Below are positions 7,453-15,892 of a stretch of 64,000 nt of DNA, in pieces; position 1 is the stretch's first letter, and every line of letters begins with the position of its first letter. The notes below the pieces were generated by a model. That model had not been told where the DNA came from and searched no databases. It worked only from the letters and a program-made list of their open reading frames with translations. Source of the stretch: Curtobacterium ammoniigenes NBRC 101786 (lineage in GTDB: Bacteria > Actinomycetota > Actinomycetes > Actinomycetales > Microbacteriaceae); assembly GCF_001571045.1 (NCBI RefSeq), contig NZ_BCSV01000006.1, positions 1-64,000 on the forward strand. Reading direction: 5' to 3'. The position numbers were made by a program, and so were the translations under genes.

Positions 7453-9591
7453 ATGTCCGCCGTGCACAGCGTGGGCACCGGCCCACGCCTCATCAGCACT
7501 GACCTCGTCGGCCTCGACGAGGATCTCGGTGCGACGTCGTCAGACGTCATCCGCGTTCTTGCCGACCGCGTCGCCGCCACCGGCCGTGCCGCGTCCGGCG
7601 CGACACTCGCCGAGGACGCGATCAAGCGCGAAGCATCGGTGGGCACCGGCGTGCCGGGTGGAATTGCGATCCCGCACGCCCGTTCGCAGTCGGTGACTGA
7701 GCCGACACTCGCAATGACGCGGCTCGCCCGGAAGGTCCCGTTCGGGGCGCCCGACGGTGACGCCGACCTCGTCTTCATGATCGCCGTCCCGGAAGGTGCC
7801 GACAAAGACCACCTGACCGTGCTCTCCACGCTCGCCCGCGCGCTGATCCGGGAGGACTTCACCGCGGCACTGCGGGCGGCGCGCACCCCCGACGAGATCG
7901 TCGCGCTCGTGGATCGCGAGGTGAGCGGAGCGGTCGCCGACGCCGGTGTCGGGTCGGTGAGCCGCGCCTCCCACCCGGGAGGCACGACGGGGCAGGCGGC
8001 GGATCCTGCCGCCGCCACGCCGGCCGACGGCGGGCAGGGCGACAGCGGCAAGCGTCGGGTGCTCGTCGGCGTCACCGCGTGCCCCACCGGGATCGCGCAC
8101 ACCTACATGGCCGCGGACGCCCTCGTCGCCGCTGCGAAGCGCGCCGGCGCGGAGATGCACGTCGAGACCCAGGGGTCGTCGTCGGTGGAGCCGCTCGACC
8201 CGGCGCTCATCGCTCGGGCCGACGCGGTCGTGTTCGCGGTGGACGTCGACGTGCGCGACCGTGGCCGATTCGCTGGCAAGCCGGTCGTCGAAGGTCCGGT
8301 CAAGCGCGGCGTCGACGAACCGGACGCCATGATCGCGGAGGCACTCCGTGCTGCGGAGAACCCGACCGGTGCGCGCGTCGTCGGGGGAGCGTCGGTCGCG
8401 TCCGGCCCGGTGATGGCCGGCGGCGGACAGCACCTCGGGCACCACCTGAAGCGATGGCTCCTCACCGGAGTGAGCTACATGATCCCGTTCGTCGCCGGCG
8501 GTGGCCTGCTGATCGCGCTCGGGTTCCTCCTCGCCGGGTACGGCATCGCGCTCACGCCCGCCGGTCACACCGTGAACAATGCGGTGTTCGCGCTGCAGAA
8601 CTACACCCTCGTGCACCTGCCCCCGCAGGGGCTCGGCTACTACCTCGGTGCGGCCGCGTTCGAAATCGGAGGCACGTCGCTGGGCTTCCTGGTCGCGGCA
8701 CTCGCCGGATACATCGCCTACGCGATCGCCGATCGTCCCGGGATCGCGCCCGGCTTCGTCGCCGGTGCCATCGCCGTGTTCATGAACGCCGGCTTCCTGG
8801 GTGGTCTCGTCGGCGGTCTGCTTGCCGGCGGAGCGGCCTACTGGATCGGGCGCATCCCGACGTGGCGGTGGCTGCGCGGCCTGATGCCGGTCGTGATCAT
8901 CCCGCTGCTGGCATCGATCATCGCGTCGGGTCTGATGCTGCTCGTCCTCGGCGGTCCTATCGCGTGGGTGATGAGCGAACTGTCGAAGTGGCTGAACTCG
9001 CTGACGGGCGCCTCCGCGATCGTGCTCGGGATCATCCTCGGGCTCATGATGGCGTTCGACCTCGGTGGCCCCGTGAACAAGGTCGCCTACGCGTTCGCGG
9101 TCGCGGGTCTGTCCGCGGGGTCGCCGACCCACCTTGCTCCATACGAGATCATGGCGGCGGTCATGGCGGCCGGAATGGTGCCGCCGCTCGCGATGGCGCT
9201 CGCCTCCACCGTGCTCTACCGGGGCGGATTCACGAAGCCGGAGCGCGAGAACGGCAAGGCCGCGTGGCTGCTCGGCGCGTCGTTCATCTCAGAAGGAGCC
9301 ATCCCGTTCGCCGCAGCCGATCCGCTTCGCGTGATCCCCGCCTCCATGGTCGGTGCGGCCGTGACCGGGGCGATCTCGATGGCGGCAGGTGTCACCTCCC
9401 GTGCCCCGCACGGCGGCATCTTCGTCTTCTTCGCGATCGGCAACCTCGGGATGTTCATCGTCGCGCTGCTCGCGGGCACCGTGGTCGCGGCGCTCGTCCT
9501 CGTCGGGCTCAAGCGGTTCGTGCGCCGCACTCCGGCTGAGGAGATCGTCGCCGAAGCATCTGCCGACCAGGGCGCGCTCGTCGCCGCCTGA
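7453..9591 (+). CDS. fruA: PTS fructose permease EIIABC
   Basis: This 712-residue permease takes up fructose and phosphorylates it at carbon 1. The EIIA domain lies at about residues 10-155 with the phospho-histidine in GIAIPHARS (His75). A Gly/Ala-rich linker leads to the EIIB domain with phospho-cysteine Cys210 in TACPTGIAHTYMAA. The multi-helix EIIC domain follows from about residue 330. The Shine-Dalgarno AAGGAG precedes the ATG by a few bases. The order A-B-C in one chain is the fructose-family arrangement. No HPr gene follows, so HPr must come from elsewhere in the genome. Confidence 0.95.
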   Translation: MSAVHSVGTGPRLISTDLVGLDEDLGATSSDVIRVLADRVAATGRAASGATLAEDAIKREASVGTGVPGGIAIPHARSQSVTEPTLAMTRLARKVPFGAPDGDADLVFMIAVPEGADKDHLTVLSTLARALIREDFTAALRAARTPDEIVALVDREVSGAVADAGVGSVSRASHPGGTTGQAADPAAATPADGGQGDSGKRRVLVGVTACPTGIAHTYMAADALVAAAKRAGAEMHVETQGSSSVEPLDPALIARADAVVFAVDVDVRDRGRFAGKPVVEGPVKRGVDEPDAMIAEALRAAENPTGARVVGGASVASGPVMAGGGQHLGHHLKRWLLTGVSYMIPFVAGGGLLIALGFLLAGYGIALTPAGHTVNNAVFALQNYTLVHLPPQGLGYYLGAAAFEIGGTSLGFLVAALAGYIAYAIADRPGIAPGFVAGAIAVFMNAGFLGGLVGGLLAGGAAYWIGRIPTWRWLRGLMPVVIIPLLASIIASGLMLLVLGGPIAWVMSELSKWLNSLTGASAIVLGIILGLMMAFDLGGPVNKVAYAFAVAGLSAGSPTHLAPYEIMAAVMAAGMVPPLAMALASTVLYRGGFTKPERENGKAAWLLGASFISEGAIPFAAADPLRVIPASMVGAAVTGAISMAAGVTSRAPHGGIFVFFAIGNLGMFIVALLAGTVVAALVLVGLKRFVRRTPAEEIVAEASADQGALVAA

Positions 9592-9671
9592 GGCCGGTGC
9601 TGCGCTCGGAGCCGCTCTCGTGGCCACGCTTGTGGCCGCTCCGTTTCGGGCCGTTGCGGCTCCGCTCGACC

Positions 9672-9715
9672 GCGCCTGCCGTACCGCTCCTGAGGGGGAG
9701 CCGTACGGCAGGCGC
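9672..9715 (+). terminator. Hairpin terminator after the fructose operon
   Basis: A perfect 13-bp stem (GCGCCTGCCGTAC, 9672-9684, pairing with 9703-9715) encloses a further 5-bp stem (GCTCC/GGAGC) and a six-base loop. It is followed by GTGTTCGTTT. It lies about 80 bases after the permease stop. Between this hairpin and the kinase start at 9919 the only other signal is TACCGT at 9853-9858, a possible -10 box for the kinase. Confidence 0.8.
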
Positions 9716-9918
9716 GTGTTCGTTTCACGGCCGCTGGATGCGCCCTGCCGCGGACACCGCGCTGTCCGGACAATCCGGCTCTGATCAGGCCAATCCAAGC
9801 CGGACCGGCGTCACGAATGGGTAACGCGCACGCCTGCAGACCGACCCCCGGGTACCGTGAGCCGTGCGCGACGAGAACCCCCGTCTCGCGCTCCGAACCC
9901 CTCAGAATCGACGTGCCC

Positions 9919-10980
9919 ATGAGCCTGGTCTCCACCACTGCGCAGACCGATACGGTCCTCGCTGGGCGCTACCGCCTGATGGAACTCATCGGGACGGGCG
10001 GCATGGGGTCGGTGTACGCGGCGAAGGACGAGCACACCTACCGCAACGTCGCCGTCAAGCTGTTCGCGGCCCCGCAGGCGATGACGCATGCTGACCGGGT
10101 CCGGCAGGAGCGGGAGATCCGACTGCTCAGCATGCTGTCGCACCCTGGGCTCATTCCGCTCTACGATGCCGGAACGCATCAGCTCCCGGATGGACCGCAT
10201 CGGTTCATCGTCATGGAGCTCATCTCGGATCCGACCCTGCTCCGGCGACTCGCCGACGGACCGCTGCACAGCTATGAGGTCGCCTCGCTGGGTGCGCAGC
10301 TCGCGGATGGGCTCGCGTACGTCCATTCGCGTGGCATCGTGCACCGCGATGTGAAGCCCGCGAACATCCTGATCAGCGATCAGGGATCCGCCGGCTTCAG
10401 CCGGACGGTCAAGCTGACCGACTTCGGCGTCGCGCACTTCGTCGACGGCACGCGGCTCACCGGCGATGGCACCATCATCGGCACGGCCGCCTATCTGAGC
10501 CCGGAGCAGGTCGCCGGCGAGCCCATCACGTTCGCAACGGACGTGTATTCGCTCGGTCTGGTCCTGCTGGAGGCGCTGACCGGCGTTCAAGAGTTCAACG
10601 GCACGCTGGTGGAGGCTGCGCTCGCCCGCCTGCAGCGCGACCCGGTGATTCCCGACACCGTCGCCCCCGAGTGGCGGGAGCTCCTCAGTGCGATGACGGA
10701 CCGCGAGCCGGCGAAGCGGCCGAGCGCGATATCGGTGTCCCGCGTCCTCCGCGGCGGCTCCAGCACGATCACCGGCCCGATTCCGCTCGGCCCGGAACGC
10801 GAGGAGCACCGGCGCGACCACCGTCTGCACCGGCGCGCGCATCGCCACGCGAAGCGCGGGACGTTCTCCGCGGTTCGACGCTGGCGGCGCCGGAACGTCA
10901 TCCTGGGTTCGGTGGGGAGCGTCGCTGTCGGCGCGCTGTGCTGGGGCAGCTATCTGCTCGGTGTGCTGCAGGCGCACTGA
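9919..10980 (+). CDS. Serine/threonine protein kinase with one membrane helix
   Basis: This 353-residue Hanks-type kinase has the glycine loop GTGGMGSVYA, ATP-binding Lys47 in NVAVKLF, the catalytic loop HRDVKPANIL (Asp144), DFG (Asp168) and the GTAAYLSPEQ P+1 segment. After the kinase domain (about residues 18-275) come a basic Arg/His-rich juxtamembrane stretch and one C-terminal helix. Almost nothing lies outside the membrane, and there are no PASTA repeats as in PknB. The ATG at 9919 was chosen because the frame upstream lacks kinase character and a -10-like TACCGT lies at 9853-9858. No good Shine-Dalgarno sequence is visible. The neighbours do not reveal its substrate. Confidence 0.9.
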   Translation: MSLVSTTAQTDTVLAGRYRLMELIGTGGMGSVYAAKDEHTYRNVAVKLFAAPQAMTHADRVRQEREIRLLSMLSHPGLIPLYDAGTHQLPDGPHRFIVMELISDPTLLRRLADGPLHSYEVASLGAQLADGLAYVHSRGIVHRDVKPANILISDQGSAGFSRTVKLTDFGVAHFVDGTRLTGDGTIIGTAAYLSPEQVAGEPITFATDVYSLGLVLLEALTGVQEFNGTLVEAALARLQRDPVIPDTVAPEWRELLSAMTDREPAKRPSAISVSRVLRGGSSTITGPIPLGPEREEHRRDHRLHRRAHRHAKRGTFSAVRRWRRRNVILGSVGSVAVGALCWGSYLLGVLQAH

Positions 10981-11048
10981 CCGCACCGCAGCGCGCGGAT
11001 TTCTCGCGCGAGTGTGACACGACCCGCCTTGCCGGACAGGATGGACGC

Positions 11049-11675
11049 ATGAGCGACCAGCGGTGGATCAAGATCTGCGGTCTCTCCACCGAGGAAACGG
11101 TGGAGGCCGCTATCGATGCTGGGGCGGATGCCGTCGGCTTCGTCTTCGCGGAGGGCAGCCCGCGCACGATCGAGCCCGAGCGGGCGAAGGAGCTTGTCGC
11201 CGGGGTACCTGATGACATCGATGCTGTCGGTGTGTTCCGCGGGCAGGAGATCGACGAGATCATCGGCATCGCCTCCATGGTCGGGTTGACCACGCTCCAA
11301 CTGCACGACCGCGAAAGAGCGGCGGACTTCTCGCGAGCGCGGGACGCCGGGTTCTTCACGATCCGAGCGCTGTCGGCGAGCACGTATATCCGAGAATCCG
11401 TGGATCAGCGGGCGCAGTTCGACCACGATCTGCTCCTGCTGGACGCCGCGGAGCCCGGAAGCGGCATGACCATCGATCCAGCGGTACTCACGGACGCGGT
11501 CGACGAAGCGTGGATCCTCGCCGGCGGACTGACCCCCGCCAACGTCGTCGAGATGATTCAGCGGCTCGAGCCGGATGGTGTCGATGTTTCGAGCGGCGTC
11601 GAGTCCGAGCGTGGCGTGAAGGACGTGGGCAAGATCCGCGCGTTCATCGAAGCGGTGCGGAGCGCTCCGGCCTGA
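11049..11675 (+). CDS. trpF: Phosphoribosylanthranilate isomerase
   Basis: This 208-residue TIM-barrel enzyme performs the third committed step of tryptophan synthesis, converting N-(5-phosphoribosyl)anthranilate to CdRP. Typical motifs are KICGLSTEETVEAA at the N-terminus (catalytic cysteine), DAVGFVFAEGSPR, LQLHD, LAGGLTPANV and the phosphate-binding DVSSGVES. It stands alone, away from any trp operon. Its 3' end overlaps the opposite-strand HAD gene by 32 bases. The alternative family, PriA, has a different (HisA-like) sequence, so TrpF is the better call. Confidence 0.88.
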   Translation: MSDQRWIKICGLSTEETVEAAIDAGADAVGFVFAEGSPRTIEPERAKELVAGVPDDIDAVGVFRGQEIDEIIGIASMVGLTTLQLHDRERAADFSRARDAGFFTIRALSASTYIRESVDQRAQFDHDLLLLDAAEPGSGMTIDPAVLTDAVDEAWILAGGLTPANVVEMIQRLEPDGVDVSSGVESERGVKDVGKIRAFIEAVRSAPA

Positions 11676-12426
11676 GTGTCGGGATGAGGGCGCGGAGGAA
11701 CTCGTCGGTGTCCTCCCAGCCGCGGACCGCGTGGCACGGAACGCCCAGAGCCTTCACCGGGTAGTCGTTGCCGTCCGGATCGAGGCGGTCGCCGACGAAG
11801 AGCATGTCGGCGAGCGCGATGCCCGTGTGCTCGGACAGCTTCTGCATGCCGTACGCCTTGTCGATACCCTTCCGCGTGATGTCGACGCTCGTCGACCCGC
11901 CGGAGCGCACCTCGAGATCGGGGAGCTCGCTCTGGACGATTGCGCGGAGCCGGTCCTTCTTCGCACCGGTCGGGTCCCACGCCTTCTTCCGGTCGACGGG
12001 CGCGGCCTGCCCGAGGGCGGAGAACGTGATCTGCGACCCACGGTCCTCGAGGATCGGCCCCCAGGTCTCGGTCTCCCAGAGCCCAGCAGCTTTCGCCTGT
12101 GTCTCGACTGCGGCAAGCGCGCGCGCCTTCTCGTCGTCCGTGAGGTCCTCTGCGTAGAGCAGCGACCAGTCGGAGCCCGACCACCGGTAGTAGCGGGTTC
12201 CGCAGGTCGGGAGCAGATGCAGGTCGTCGACCGCGACGTCGTCGCGAGCGCGGAGGGCGCGAACGAGCTGCTCGTCGAACTGCTGGAACTGGCCGCCGGA
12301 GATCACCGCGACCGGGACCTCGGCGAGCAGCGCCGCGAGGGTGTCCACCATGCGGGGATCGAGGGGCGACTTCGACGGAGCGAGCGTGTCGTCGAGATCG
12401 AACGCGACGAGGCGGGGCGTAGTCAT
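11644..12426 (-). CDS. HAD-IIB family phosphatase
   Basis: This 260-residue cytosolic hydrolase has HAD motif I FDLDDTL (nucleophile and acid Asp), motif II in AVISGG and motif IV in FVGDRLDPDGND. A cap domain sits between motifs II and III, as in the Cof-like and phosphomannomutase-like HAD-IIB proteins. The ATG at 12426 puts motif I at residues 8-14, the usual position. It converges on and overlaps trpF by 32 bases. The substrate is probably a sugar phosphate, which cannot be fixed from the sequence. Confidence 0.87.
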   Translation of the reverse strand: MTTPRLVAFDLDDTLAPSKSPLDPRMVDTLAALLAEVPVAVISGGQFQQFDEQLVRALRARDDVAVDDLHLLPTCGTRYYRWSGSDWSLLYAEDLTDDEKARALAAVETQAKAAGLWETETWGPILEDRGSQITFSALGQAAPVDRKKAWDPTGAKKDRLRAIVQSELPDLEVRSGGSTSVDITRKGIDKAYGMQKLSEHTGIALADMLFVGDRLDPDGNDYPVKALGVPCHAVRGWEDTDEFLRALIPTLRPERSAPLR

Positions 12427-12436
12427 GGCGACAGTC

Positions 12437-12465
12437 TGCCAGGGTCGCGGGACCCGACCCTGGCA
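12437..12465 (-). terminator. Hairpin after the nitroreductase gene
   Basis: TGCCAGGGTCG (12437-12447) pairs perfectly with 12455-12465 over 11 bp around a seven-base loop. It lies 14 bases after the nitroreductase stop (read on the minus strand) and just upstream of the HAD gene start. There is no T-tract, so termination may depend on stem strength alone. Confidence 0.6.
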
Positions 12466-12478
12466 GCGGCCGTCGCGG

Positions 12479-13066
12479 CTACTCCTTGACGAGGACGATT
12501 TCGTCGAGCGGCAGGCGGGTGCGCGGTGCGGTCTCCCGAGCGGCGGCCTGCTCGTCGAGCACGGACGGGTCGGCAACCGTCCCGATTGCGCTCACGGTGA
12601 CGGGCACGAACCGGTCGGGCAGTCCGAATGCGTCGCGCAGGCCGTCGACCTCGAAGCCGCCCATCTGGTGGACGTGCAGCCCTTCGGCGTGCGCCTGGAC
12701 CGCGAGCGCGGCGATCGACTGTCCGAGGTCGTACTCGGCCCAGCGACGCGCGTCGCCGTCTGCTGTCGCGACCTCGGCGATCGCGACGATCAGGGCGCTC
12801 GCGCGGAACGCCCACGCACGGTTGAACCCGACGAGGTGCGACTCGATGGCGCGGAACGTCTCGGTGCCGCGACGGCCGACGATAAACCGACGCGGCTGCA
12901 GGTTCGCGGCCGATGGGGCCCAGCGAGCCGCCTCGAGCAGCGCGTCCAGCGCGTCGTCGTCGATGGTGGCCTCCGGGTCGAAGGCGCGGGGACTCCAGCG
13001 TTCCTCGAGCAAGTCGACGAGCGGCTGGCTGGAGTCGGTGTTCCGGGTCAGTGTGGCTGTGCTCAT
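12479..13066 (-). CDS. Nitroreductase-family oxidoreductase
   Basis: This 195-residue protein is an FMN-dependent nitroreductase-like enzyme that reduces nitro compounds, quinones or flavins with NAD(P)H. Family features are the N-terminal ERWSPRAFDPEATID segment, ARWAPSAANLQPRRFIVG (FMN-phosphate binding) and the central QMGGFEVDG region. The ATG at 13066 was preferred to a start nine codons upstream because that start lies inside a palindrome likely to be an operator. A -10-like TAGCGT on the minus strand (13097-13092) would place transcription start in the palindrome. The exact substrate is unknown. Confidence 0.87.
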   Translation of the reverse strand: MSTATLTRNTDSSQPLVDLLEERWSPRAFDPEATIDDDALDALLEAARWAPSAANLQPRRFIVGRRGTETFRAIESHLVGFNRAWAFRASALIVAIAEVATADGDARRWAEYDLGQSIAALAVQAHAEGLHVHQMGGFEVDGLRDAFGLPDRFVPVTVSAIGTVADPSVLDEQAAARETAPRTRLPLDEIVLVKE

Positions 13067-13079
13067 GGTTGCGCGAACA

Positions 13080-13092
13080 TGCCGTGACGGCA
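13080..13092 (-). promoter_or_regulatory. Palindrome upstream of the nitroreductase gene
   Basis: TGCCGT-G-ACGGCA is a perfect 13-bp palindrome ending 13 bases before the nitroreductase ATG. A possible -10 box TAGCGT (minus strand, 13097-13092) abuts it, so a bound repressor would cover the transcription start site. Confidence 0.4.
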
Positions 13093-13128
13093 CGCTATTC
13101 CTTGTCGTTGCAAGTATTTCTGTCGCGG

Positions 13129-13965
13129 TCAGAAGATCATCGGGCGGTCGTCGTCGAGCGCCGTGTCGACGTCGAGGTCGACCGAGACCGGCACGTGGTC
13201 GCTCGGGCCGTCGCCCTTGCGCTCATTGCGGTGGATCGCGGCGTCGGTCACCGTGTCGGCGAAGGCGCTCGACGCCATGATGAAGTCGATCCGCATGCCT
13301 TCGTTGCGTGGGAACCGGAGTTGCTTGTAGTCCCAGTACGTGTAGCCCGTGGGGACGAGGGGTCGGACGACATCCCGGAGGCCGCGCTCCTCGAACGCGT
13401 GGAACGCGGCGCGCTCCGGCGGCGTCACGTGCGTGTGGCCGGCGAAGACCGATACGTCCCACACGTCGTCGTCGCGTGGCGCGACGTTCCAGTCGCCCAT
13501 GAGCGCGAGCGGCAGCGTCGGGTCGGCGTCGAGCCACTCGCTCGTGTGGTCGGCAAGGCGGCGGAGCCAGTCGAGCTTGTATGTGTAGTGCGGGTCGCCG
13601 ACCTCGCGGCCGTTCGGCACATACAGGCTCCACAACCGGACGCCCTCAACGGTGACCCCGATCGCCCGCGCCTCCACCGGCAGGTCGTCGCCCTCGTGCC
13701 CCTTGAGGAAGCCCGGCTGGCCGGGGAAATCCCGCTCCACGTCCTGCATCGGCAGCCGACTCGCGAACGCGACCCCGTTCCATTGGTTGTGTCCGTGCGC
13801 CTCGACCTGGTACCCGGCCTCCTCGAACAGGTCGGTTGGGAACTGATCCGGTCGACACTTGATCTCCTGCATTGCGAGCACGTCGACGTCGGTGCGAACC
13901 AGCCAATCCACGATTCTGGAGGCGCGGGACCGGACCGAGTTCACATTCCAGGTGGCGACACGCAT
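13129..13965 (-). CDS. xthA: Exodeoxyribonuclease III / AP endonuclease
   Basis: This 278-residue DNA-repair nuclease cleaves 5' to abasic sites and removes 3' blocking groups in base-excision repair. Its family motifs are ATWNVNSVRSR at the N-terminus, MQEIKCRPDQFP (metal-binding Glu), YVPNGREVGD, MGDWNVAPRD, and the catalytic SDHVPVSVDL at the C-terminus. Length and motif order match ExoIII. The ATG sits six bases after a TAAGTT box and lacks a Shine-Dalgarno sequence, so the transcript is probably leaderless. Confidence 0.95.
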   Translation of the reverse strand: MRVATWNVNSVRSRASRIVDWLVRTDVDVLAMQEIKCRPDQFPTDLFEEAGYQVEAHGHNQWNGVAFASRLPMQDVERDFPGQPGFLKGHEGDDLPVEARAIGVTVEGVRLWSLYVPNGREVGDPHYTYKLDWLRRLADHTSEWLDADPTLPLALMGDWNVAPRDDDVWDVSVFAGHTHVTPPERAAFHAFEERGLRDVVRPLVPTGYTYWDYKQLRFPRNEGMRIDFIMASSAFADTVTDAAIHRNERKGDGPSDHVPVSVDLDVDTALDDDRPMIF

Positions 13966-13971
13966 GCGTCG

Positions 13972-13977
13972 AACTTA
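13972..13977 (-). promoter_or_regulatory. -10 box TAAGTT, leaderless xthA
   Basis: On the minus strand TAAGTT lies six bases upstream of the xthA ATG. This spacing puts transcription start at the start codon. Confidence 0.55.
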
Positions 13978-14158
13978 TCGAACCGGGGCGGTTCCACGCG
14001 GCGGATGCCGGGCCGGGATGGACGCTGCGCCGACGACCAGTGGAGGCCAGGCCTCGCCGGCGAGGCGCGCGTCCGTACGAGCGATGCACGGCTGAAAGGT
14101 GCACTGTGTCTGTATCGGCGCCGGAAGCGCGCCAGCGGGATGAGGAAAGGTATCGGCG

Positions 14159-14626
14159 ATGGCAGGCGCGACGAACAGCAATCGCAATTCGACCACTGCG
14201 ACGGCGTTTCCGGAGGGGTCCGGAGCGCAGCCGCGATCAGCGGCTCCGGCGATGACGCGCGGTCGGACGATCGTCGAGGACGCCGTCGTCGCGAAGGTTG
14301 CCGGTATCGCGGCTCGAGAGGTTCCGGGCGTCTTCGCGCTCGGCGGTAACGCCGCGCGCGCGTTCGGAGCGCTCCGCGACGCCATCGGATCGAGCGACTT
14401 CGGTCAGGGTGTCCGTGTCGAGGTCGGGGAGACGCAGGCAGCGGTCGACCTGACGATCGTCGTGGACTACCCCGTTCCGATGCTCGAAGTCGCGTCGGCG
14501 GTTCGTGAGGCCGTTGCGCGGGCCGTCACGGAGCTCGTCGGGCTCGAGGTGACCGAGGTGAATGTCGCCATCCATGACGTGAACATTCCCCACCAGAACG
14601 ATGCGCTCGAAGGACGACGGCTGTGA
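14159..14626 (+). CDS. Asp23/Gls24 family envelope stress protein
   Basis: This 155-residue protein belongs to the Asp23/Gls24 (DUF322) family of abundant, membrane-recruited alkaline-shock proteins. A disordered N-terminal 30 residues precede the domain RTIVEDAVVAKVAGIAAREVPG, and the core ends with VTELVGLEVTEVNVAIHDVNI. The Shine-Dalgarno GAGGAAAGG precedes the start. It is the first gene of a tightly overlapping five-gene operon of family-typical partners. In Staphylococcus the homologue is tethered by AmaP and its loss triggers cell-wall stress. The same role here is inferred. Confidence 0.9.
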   Translation: MAGATNSNRNSTTATAFPEGSGAQPRSAAPAMTRGRTIVEDAVVAKVAGIAAREVPGVFALGGNAARAFGALRDAIGSSDFGQGVRVEVGETQAAVDLTIVVDYPVPMLEVASAVREAVARAVTELVGLEVTEVNVAIHDVNIPHQNDALEGRRL

Positions 14627-14814
14627 ACGGCACCCTCATCGGCGCCGCGATCGGAGCACTGCTGGGCATCGTGGCGGTGGCGTTCGGCTTCTGGCCGATG
14701 GTGCTCGTCGCCGCGTTGATGGCGATCGGTGCGCTGGTCGGCCGCGTCGTCACCGGCGCGATCGACCTCGGCCGACTGGTCGACGTGCTCCGCGGGCGTC
14801 GGAGCTCATCGTGA
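14623..14814 (+). CDS. Small two-helix membrane protein, DUF2273-like
   Basis: This 63-residue protein has two hydrophobic helices (about residues 4-21 and 24-43) and a basic C-terminal tail. Such small integral membrane proteins (DUF2273) regularly accompany Asp23 genes and are thought to help anchor them. Translation starts at GTG inside the preceding stop region, and the next gene starts in its stop codon, so it is translationally coupled on both sides. Confidence 0.75.
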   Translation: MNGTLIGAAIGALLGIVAVAFGFWPMVLVAALMAIGALVGRVVTGAIDLGRLVDVLRGRRSSS

Positions 14815-15230
14815 GCGGGGGCTCGGGCCAACGGGCGTCGGTAAGCGGGTGGGAGCGGATCGACGCTCCCGCACTGATCCGCACCGCGCAGGCCGTGGCG
14901 GCGGAAGCGATGTCTGTGCCGAGTGACGCAGTGAGCGCTCGCGTGATCGACGACGGGCGTGGAGCCCTCGCGATCGTGATCGACGCTCCGCTGATCGCAC
15001 CGATGCTCGGCGCGCCGTCCGCATCGTGGTCCGGAGGACGTGCCTTCTCGACGAGGGCGCTCGCGGGGCCTGATCGGGGTGGAGCGGGCGATTCCTCGGC
15101 CATCGTTCGCGCCCACCGGTCCCGGTCCGAGATCGCGGAGCGTGTGCAACGCATCACCGGGCGCCGCGTGCACCGCGTGGATATCGACTTCACGGCTGCC
15201 GTCATCGACGCGGGCCGGCGGGTTCGATGA
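14811..15230 (+). CDS. Hypothetical protein of the Asp23 operon
   Basis: This 139-residue soluble protein has no family I can name with certainty. The last 30 residues (EIAERVQRITGRRVHRVDI) read like the C-terminal helix-strand unit of Asp23 domains, so it may be a diverged or truncated Asp23 relative. The GTG at 14811 overlaps the preceding stop and ATG 15227 overlaps its own stop. Its fixed place between membrane partners argues that it is part of the same complex. Confidence 0.6.
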   Translation: MSGGSGQRASVSGWERIDAPALIRTAQAVAAEAMSVPSDAVSARVIDDGRGALAIVIDAPLIAPMLGAPSASWSGGRAFSTRALAGPDRGGAGDSSAIVRAHRSRSEIAERVQRITGRRVHRVDIDFTAAVIDAGRRVR

Positions 15231-15892
15231 GTGCGGGCCCGACGGAGCGTCTCGCGAAGGACCGGGTGTCTCCGGGGGACGTGCGCGATGGTGGCGACCG
15301 CGATGATCGGGCCGCCCGGGCAGCGGTGGAACGGCGCGTCCTGCGTCGGGAGGGTTCGGTGTCGCGATCGGGTGCGGCGGCCGTGGTCGCGGTGATCGCG
15401 CTCCTCGTCGCGCTCGGCGTCCTCGCGGCGGGCGTCGCAGGGCTCCTGGGTGAGCGGATCGGTGTGTTCGATCCGCGAGCGGCAGCAGCCGCCGTCCCTG
15501 TGCTGCCACAGCAGACCATGCCGTGGGTGCTCGCCGTGATCGGCGTCGCCGCCATGGTCGTCGGGGTGTTCGTGCTCGCGCTCGGCGTGCTGCCGAAGCG
15601 TCGCCCACGGCACGTTGCCCGGGCGGAGCGACTGGCTGTGATCATCGACGACGAGGTGATCGCCTCGGCGCTGGCACGAGCGGCACGATCGCGGACCCGG
15701 CTCGGTCCGGAGGCGTCGGTCGCCTCCGTCGGTCGATCCACCGCGGACGTCGTGCTCCGTCCACCGGCCGGGCTGGATGTCCCCGCCGTCGCCGCGACCG
15801 GTGCCGTCGAGGACGAGCTGACCTCGATCGGTGCTGAACCGCCGATCACCGCGCGCCTTCGCGTCCTGCCCACGGGGCGGGTGGGCGGATGA
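15227..15892 (+). CDS. Membrane protein of the Asp23 operon, DUF6286-like
   Basis: This 221-residue protein has a charged cytoplasmic N-terminus of about 45 residues and two membrane helices (about 47-70 and 98-122). The C-terminal soluble domain of some 95 residues includes ERLAVIIDDEVIASALARAA. Domain order and position match the DUF6286 proteins of actinobacterial Asp23 clusters. Its biochemical role is unknown. It overlaps both neighbours by a few bases. Confidence 0.65.
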   Translation: MSAGPTERLAKDRVSPGDVRDGGDRDDRAARAAVERRVLRREGSVSRSGAAAVVAVIALLVALGVLAAGVAGLLGERIGVFDPRAAAAAVPVLPQQTMPWVLAVIGVAAMVVGVFVLALGVLPKRRPRHVARAERLAVIIDDEVIASALARAARSRTRLGPEASVASVGRSTADVVLRPPAGLDVPAVAATGAVEDELTSIGAEPPITARLRVLPTGRVGG

